Assembly (NCBI RefSeq): GCF_000224785.1
Contig: NZ_AGAV01000018.1
Location: forward strand, 248,001 to 312,000
From: Lentibacillus jeotgali
GTDB lineage: Bacteria > Bacillota > Bacilli > Bacillales > Amphibacillaceae
Length of the DNA: 64,000 bases
Reading direction: 5' to 3'
The notes under the pieces are model-generated. The model searched no databases, had not been told where the DNA came from, and saw only the letters and a list, made by a program, of their open reading frames with translations. This document shows positions 59,497 through 64,000 of the stretch, piece after piece. The stretch's first letter is position 1. Every line of letters starts with the position of its first letter. Both the position numbers and the translations under genes were made by a program.

Positions 59497-60522
59497 ATGG
59501 CAAATGTAATGCGCGATTTTTTCATCGGACTATCAAATAATCGATTTTTGAATACACAGGCAAAAAAATGGGGATTTTCCCTGGGTGCTGATAAGTTTGT
59601 TGCCGGTACTACCGTTGAAAGTGTTATGGAAGCGGTTAAAGAATTGAATCATCAGGGCATCAGCTGTACGCTTGATAACCTGGGGGAGTTTGTTTCCGAT
59701 AAAACGGAAGCAGGCGAGGCGAAAGATAAAATCATCAGGCTGCTTAATACGATCCATGAGGAAAATGTGGATTGCCATTTGTCAGTTAAATTAACCCAGC
59801 TCGGATTGGACATTGACCAGGCGTACTGTACTGAGAATATGCGAGAAATTCTCGATATCGCCAGGCAATATAATATTTTTGTGAACATCGACATGGAGGA
59901 CTATTCGCACTATGACCAGACGCTGGAAGTGCTGCAGGCTCTTCGCAAAGACTATGATAATGTCGGGACTGTCATTCAATCATATCTTTACCGCGCAGAG
60001 GAAGATATGGAAAACCTGAAGAATGTGCGGCTGCGGATTGTCAAAGGGGCCTATAAAGAAAGTGAGGAGGTTGCCTATCCTGAAAAACAGGATATCGACC
60101 GCAACTTTCTGGAGCTTGCCAAACAGCGGCTCGCGGGTGATACGTTCACTTCCATCGGTACGCATGATCATCATATTATTAATGAACTGAAAGCGTTTGC
60201 TGATGAGCACAACATTGATCATGATAAATTTGAATTCCAGATGCTTTACGGTTTCCGGAATGATATGCAGAATAAGCTGGCAAATGAAGGCTACAACTTC
60301 TGCACCTATATTCCGTTTGGCGATGACTGGTTCGGCTATTTCATGCGCCGTCTCGCTGAACGTCCACAAAACATGACTTTGGTTTTGAAAGATACGTTTT
60401 ACACCGAGGACAATAAGCTGAAGAAAGGTCCGATTGCTGCCGGTGGTGCAGTGGCGGCTACTTCAGCGATAGCCCTCTGGTGCGTCAAAGCAAAACGTGA
60501 TAGGAAAAAGGATAATGAGTAA
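59497..60522 (+). CDS. putB: Proline dehydrogenase
   Basis: 341 residues, slightly longer than the usual ~305 owing to a C-terminal tail with a short hydrophobic segment (GPIAAGGAVAATSAIALW) and basic end, which could be a membrane anchor. FAD-dependent TIM barrel: LDNLGEFV, HLSVKLTQLG, NIDMEDYSH, VIQSYLYRAEED, RIVKGAYKE and the substrate-binding FMRRLAERPQN (the two arginines). Oxidises proline to pyrroline-5-carboxylate. -10 box TATAAT at 59420-59425. No P5C dehydrogenase is adjacent: the convergent ALDH belongs to another branch. Confidence 0.93.
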   Translation: MANVMRDFFIGLSNNRFLNTQAKKWGFSLGADKFVAGTTVESVMEAVKELNHQGISCTLDNLGEFVSDKTEAGEAKDKIIRLLNTIHEENVDCHLSVKLTQLGLDIDQAYCTENMREILDIARQYNIFVNIDMEDYSHYDQTLEVLQALRKDYDNVGTVIQSYLYRAEEDMENLKNVRLRIVKGAYKESEEVAYPEKQDIDRNFLELAKQRLAGDTFTSIGTHDHHIINELKAFADEHNIDHDKFEFQMLYGFRNDMQNKLANEGYNFCTYIPFGDDWFGYFMRRLAERPQNMTLVLKDTFYTEDNKLKKGPIAAGGAVAATSAIALWCVKAKRDRKKDNE

Positions 60523-60529
60523 TTCTATG

Positions 60530-60558
60530 CAGTGTCGTGATTGTACGACACTGTCTTT
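60530..60558. terminator. Bidirectional terminator
   Basis: CAGTGTCGT/ACGACACTG with a 6-base loop between convergent putB and the aldehyde dehydrogenase gene; T-rich on the plus side. Confidence 0.8.
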
Positions 60559-60565
60559 CATCTCC

Positions 60566-62023
60566 CTAGTATGGGATTTCACGCTGCTGATAGTGGACAG
60601 AGATCCATTTCAGCGTTGTAAATTCTTCCAGGCTCCAGTCGCCATTCAATCGGCCCATACCGGATTTCTTTTCACCACCGAAAGCGACAATCGGTTCGTC
60701 GTTGATCGTAATGTCGTTCACATGAACCATGCCGGTGTGCACTTTCTTGGCTAATTGAACACCGCGTTCACCGTCGGATGTATGAACAGCACCGCTCAAT
60801 CCGAATTCGGTGTCATTGGCGATTTTGATTGCCTCTTCGTCTGTTTCAAATGTCATCACACTGACAACCGGGCCGAACAGCTCTTCTTGGGCCACAGCCA
60901 TGTCCGAGGTTACATCAGTCAATATGGTTGGTTCCACCATATTGCCGGAGATGTCGCCTTTCAAAATTGGCGTAGCACCTTGTTCGATCCCTTTATCAAT
61001 AATGGCTTTAAGGTTTTCTGCCGCGCCTTCATTCACAACAGGGCCAATGACGGTGTCCGGATCCCGCGGGTCACCGGTTTTGAGTGATGCAATTTTCTCC
61101 TTATATTTCGTGATGAATTCGTCGTAAATGGATTGATGCACAATGATGCGGTTAGCGGACATGCAGATTTGCCCCTGATGTGTAAACCGGCTGAATGCTG
61201 CTGCCTCAACTGCGTAATCAACGTCGGCATCATCAAGGATAATGAACGCGCTGTTGCCGCCTAATTCCAGTATCGGCTTTTTGAAATGTTTCACTGCTAA
61301 CTGGCCGATATGGCTGCCGACTTTGGTTGAGCCGGTAAACGATATGATTCTTGGTATCGGGTGTTCCACAAAAGTGTCCCCGATTTCGTTGATATCTGTG
61401 ACAACGACGTTAAACAAACCTTTTGGGACGCCTGCTTCTTCAAAAATTTTAGCAATCAGTGTTCCACCCATAATAGGCGTTTCCTCATGCGCCTTTAGCA
61501 CAACACCGTTGCCAGCACCGATTGCAGGAGCAACCGATTTGATGGATAGGAAAAATGGAAAATTAAACGGGCTGATGACTCCGACAACACCCGCTGGCAT
61601 CCGATATAGACGGTTTTCCTTTCCATTTTCCACGGAAGGCAGAATTTTACCTTCCTTATTTAGCGGGAATGTCGCGGCTTCCTTGATCATGTCTTTAACA
61701 AGCCCGATTTCAAACGCGGCTTTTAGGCGTGTTCCGCCAAGTTCGTCAATAATGATATCAGTGATGTCCTCTTCATGCTCCTCAATGTACGTGACGGCAT
61801 TTTCGAGCGTGTCACGCTGCTTGTAAGGGTTGATCTGGTTCCATTCATCCATTGCATCTTGAGCAGATTTGTAAGCTTCATCGACATCCTCTGTGGTGGC
61901 CATTTTGAATTGCGTGATACGCTCGCCATTGTATGGATTTTTATCAGTTAACGTATTGTTGCTTCTACCGTCGCGCCAAGTACCGGCAATATACTGTTTG
62001 TTGAGAGAATTGATGTTTGTCAT
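60566..62023 (-). CDS. NAD(P)-dependent aldehyde dehydrogenase (YfmT/aromatic-aldehyde type)
   Basis: 485 residues from the ATG at 62023 after GGAGG. Catalytic Glu in LELGGNSAFI (about 250) and Cys in GQICMSANR (about 284); cofactor loop FTGSTKVGSHI; C-terminal MGRLNGDWSLEEFT. The VISPFNFPFFLS and HEETPIMGG stretches resemble vanillin/benzaldehyde dehydrogenase (YfmT) rather than betaine or P5C dehydrogenase. Oxidises an aromatic or medium-chain aldehyde to its acid. Substrate not fixed by context. Confidence 0.9.
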   Translation of the reverse strand: MTNINSLNKQYIAGTWRDGRSNNTLTDKNPYNGERITQFKMATTEDVDEAYKSAQDAMDEWNQINPYKQRDTLENAVTYIEEHEEDITDIIIDELGGTRLKAAFEIGLVKDMIKEAATFPLNKEGKILPSVENGKENRLYRMPAGVVGVISPFNFPFFLSIKSVAPAIGAGNGVVLKAHEETPIMGGTLIAKIFEEAGVPKGLFNVVVTDINEIGDTFVEHPIPRIISFTGSTKVGSHIGQLAVKHFKKPILELGGNSAFIILDDADVDYAVEAAAFSRFTHQGQICMSANRIIVHQSIYDEFITKYKEKIASLKTGDPRDPDTVIGPVVNEGAAENLKAIIDKGIEQGATPILKGDISGNMVEPTILTDVTSDMAVAQEELFGPVVSVMTFETDEEAIKIANDTEFGLSGAVHTSDGERGVQLAKKVHTGMVHVNDITINDEPIVAFGGEKKSGMGRLNGDWSLEEFTTLKWISVHYQQREIPY

Positions 62024-62202
62024 AATGTGCCTCCAAGTTGTTCTATACAAGCGTGATTCATCTTTTAGGATATACCAATTTAAGCATTTTAATTGTGACA
62101 GAGACAGACAAAATCAGGTACTTGAACAAGCGTTTTTCGTTAATAAAGGGACATCACTGCTTTATCCCGACTTCAACAGACAGTAAGACCCCGCTTTATT
62201 CT

Positions 62203-63324
62203 CTATCCATTCTTCCTTTCCACTGCGGCAAATCCCTGCTTAAGATCCTGAATCAGATCATCCGCATGTTCTATCCCTACTGACAGCCGCAAAAGTTCGT
62301 TGGTCAGGCCGTATGAATTGCGCACGTCTACGGGAATTTCAGCATGTGTCTGTGTTGCCGGATAGGTGATCAGGCTTTCAACACCACCAAGGCTTTCAGC
62401 AAATGTGAGCACATTTAATGCCCGTAGAAATGGCACCACACGATTTTCATCTTTTAGGAAAAAGCTTAGCATACCACCCTTGCCTGGATAAAGTACGTTT
62501 CTGACGAGCGGCTCAGATTCAAGATATTCCATAAGTTGTTTTGCATTCTGTTCGTGCTGGCGCATGCGGAGGGGCAGGGTTTTCATGCCACGCATGACAA
62601 GCCAGCAGTCGAATGGTGACAGAGTTGATCCTGTTGAATTGTGGATATAAGCGAGCTCTTCACTTAATTCCATTCCTTTGGACACAACGACACCGGCCAG
62701 GACGTCATTGTGCCCGGCAAGATACTTGGTGGCGCTGTGGATCACGATGTCAGCCCCCTCATCAATCGGTTTTTGAAGGTAAGGCGTATATACCGTGTTG
62801 TCCACGATAAAAAGCAGATTATTCGCTTTGGCCACACTCGAAACAGCTGTCATATCAATGTTTGTCATGAGCGGGTTCGTCGGAGTTTCGATATAGATCG
62901 CTTTCGTGTTTGACTTGATTTGCTTTTGCAATTCGTGCGCATCGCTGCCAATCCAGTATGTAAATGCAAAGCCCTGCTTTTGTTCGAGCAAATCAAAATA
63001 GCGATAGGATCCGCCGTAAACATCACGACAAGTTATGACATGATCCCCGCTTCTAAACAGCGAAAATACAAGCTGAATCGCACTCATTCCGGAGCTTGTG
63101 GCAAATGCTTTGTCGCCATTTTCAAGGTTGGCCATTGCTTCTTCAAAAACATCCCGTGTTGGGTTGCCCGTCCGCGTATAATCGTAGCCATTGCCATGCC
63201 CAATCTCGTTGTGTCTGTAGGAAGTGGATAAGTAAATCGGGGTGCTGACCGCTTTTAATGCTTCTTCTTTCCGGTTGCCGATCTGGGTAAAAACTGTTTC
63301 ACTATGGTGTTTCTGATAGGACAT
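62203..63324 (-). CDS. metI: Cystathionine gamma-synthase / O-acetylhomoserine thiolyase (MetI)
   Basis: 373 residues from the ATG at 63324 after GGAGGAGGG. Cys/Met-metabolism PLP enzyme: the PLP lysine is in HSATKYLAGHND (about 195-206), with DYTRTGNPTRD and SSGMSAIQ near the N-terminus and YPATQTHAEIP plus SVGIEHADDL near the end, the pattern of Bacillus MetI. Joins homoserine ester with cysteine (or sulfide) on the way to methionine. The SAM riboswitch just upstream fits biosynthesis rather than a lyase role. In Bacillus subtilis metC follows directly; here it does not. Confidence 0.92.
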   Translation of the reverse strand: MSYQKHHSETVFTQIGNRKEEALKAVSTPIYLSTSYRHNEIGHGNGYDYTRTGNPTRDVFEEAMANLENGDKAFATSSGMSAIQLVFSLFRSGDHVITCRDVYGGSYRYFDLLEQKQGFAFTYWIGSDAHELQKQIKSNTKAIYIETPTNPLMTNIDMTAVSSVAKANNLLFIVDNTVYTPYLQKPIDEGADIVIHSATKYLAGHNDVLAGVVVSKGMELSEELAYIHNSTGSTLSPFDCWLVMRGMKTLPLRMRQHEQNAKQLMEYLESEPLVRNVLYPGKGGMLSFFLKDENRVVPFLRALNVLTFAESLGGVESLITYPATQTHAEIPVDVRNSYGLTNELLRLSVGIEHADDLIQDLKQGFAAVERKNG

Positions 63325-63362
63325 GATATCCCTCCTCCGATATGTAGTAAAGCGCCATAAAT

Positions 63363-63513
63363 CAAAAAAACCTCTTCCGGATAAGAAGAGGGTAAACAAG
63401 TACCTGATGCTTCTTATCTAAAAAGCTTGACGCTTACTGGAATTGGCACAGTACTTTTGAAGTCTGTTGCCGAGGCTTCACAGGGCCAGTCCCTCCACCT
63501 CTCTGGATAAGAA
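63363..63513 (-). promoter_or_regulatory. SAM-I (S-box) riboswitch with terminator, controlling metI
   Basis: Read on the minus strand from 63513: CTTATCCAGAGAGGTGGAGG, then ACTGGCCC, TGAAGCCTCGGCAAC and a closing GATAAGAAG, the conserved S-box core. A terminator CCTCTTCTTATCCGGAAGAGG-T7 follows (63391 to 63364), sharing the CTTATC segment with the P1 region so the two folds compete. SAM binding should stop metI transcription. Confidence 0.96.
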
Positions 63514-63686
63514 AAAGAATCACTATGAAATTGAATAATTATATCCAATTTACAGCGGAATTTAATTGCTGTCAACAGTTTTTCTGGATTCGGCCATATT
63601 TCTAACCGCGCGGATCATGCTGCTTCTTTTCCGAATATTTACTTTTTTACCGGACTAGCTTACAATAAAATGAAGAGGTGGTACCC

Positions 63687-64000
63687 CTGGGCGTTGTGAC
63701 AGTAGGCTTTGACGGCACCCTGTATCAGGGCAATTCATTTAAAGTGATGTTTCAAGCAGCAAATAAATCATTTGGCTGGAAACAGTGGAGCGTGGTTGGA
63801 ACAGGTATTGTTAAAGCGGCAGCTGGAGGTCTGATTAAAGGCAAAAATGCGTTTCGCATGCGATTTTTTAAAGCTTTTGCGAAGTCGTTTAAGGGCATGA
63901 CGCAAACCGAACTTAATGCGTTTTTTCAGAAACGTGTTGCGATGGGTACAAAGGATGCCCATTATGACTTGATTCATAAATTCACGAGCATGAATGCCAG
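63687..64000 (+). CDS. HAD-superfamily-like protein, N-terminal part, cut by window edge
   Basis: The frame runs from near 63687 to the window end without stop. It opens TVGFDGTLYQGNSFKVMF; the FDGTLY segment is the HAD motif I region, although the first nucleophile Asp is followed by G-T rather than the usual D-G-T pair. The rest is helical and basic (cap-like). Start unclear: AGAGGTGG (63674-63681) best fits a CTG at 63687, while GTG 63696 is 14 bases away. Function likely phosphatase; not provable from this fragment. Confidence 0.65.
   Translation, partial: MGVVTVGFDGTLYQGNSFKVMFQAANKSFGWKQWSVVGTGIVKAAAGGLIKGKNAFRMRFFKAFAKSFKGMTQTELNAFFQKRVAMGTKDAHYDLIHKFTSMNA

Noticed and set aside
60566-62023. 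Pyrroline-5-carboxylate dehydrogenase partner of proline dehydrogenase
   Set aside because: Motifs and length match the aromatic/medium-chain aldehyde group, and the genes are convergent rather than in one operon.

Overview
The window looks like a chromosomal segment of an endospore-forming, probably halophilic or halotolerant Bacillaceae (Virgibacillus/Lentibacillus-like). Signs seen in the sequence are AT-rich Gram-positive codon use, strong GGAGG ribosome sites with frequent TTG/GTG starts, perfect cre sites, an S-box (SAM) riboswitch, a CotA-type spore laccase, a possible gamma-type spore protein, many Na+-coupled transporters (SSS, AGCS, NhaC, TRAP) and very acidic secreted proteins. No rRNA, tRNA, prophage or CRISPR array was recognised. 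The genus is inference.

Layout. 1-7100: the end of a Na+/solute symporter gene with a small unknown partner, a PucR-type regulator, and an aminotransferase / alanine dehydrogenase / CoA-acylating semialdehyde dehydrogenase operon. This reads as amine-to-acetyl-CoA catabolism, most simply of beta-alanine, with a perfect cre in the control region. 7142-7454: a shrunken, ORF-less group II intron-like relic. 7470-15978: class I aldolase, YeiH with a divergent LysR, a DMT exporter, glycerol dehydrogenase and a secreted GH84 glycosidase. 16241-17000: two gene stumps (IclR, MFS) left by one deletion. 17280-28041: a betaine-type binding lipoprotein with an apparent AUU start, an FMN reductase, a 2-hydroxyacid dehydrogenase, an RraA-like protein, CotA, an SDR gene broken by one stop codon, an LCP ligase, and mtnE-ylmA. 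28278-35158: a sugar-type catabolic island with a LacI repressor, a split transketolase, an SDR and a complete TRAP transporter, carrying a visible operator, promoter and cre sites. 35247-40865: an amidohydrolase and the fruRKA operon. 41219-47373: a 1262-residue secreted nuclease/5'-nucleotidase, a metallophosphoesterase, and flavohaemoglobin preceded by two FNR/CRP-type boxes. 47759-55166: small conserved proteins, a decayed RQC-like gene, HtpX, a DMT exporter and the YojO/YojN (VWA/MoxR) pair. 55461-64000: NhaC, an AGCS symporter, a 53-residue basic protein, an acetyltransferase, proline dehydrogenase, an aldehyde dehydrogenase, S-box-controlled metI and the start of a HAD-like gene.

The most unusual structure is not a gene. 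Seven intergenic regions hold degenerate tandem arrays with a 21-bp period (two DNA helical turns), kept in exact register for up to 13 units around a core resembling CTCGYGCGA. An eighth region holds a 20-bp-period array with a different core. Four of the 21-bp arrays lie between convergent genes, and one fills an entire convergent gap that has no hairpin terminator. I recognise no described element with this organisation. Function is unknown, and all statements about it beyond spacing and sequence are inference.
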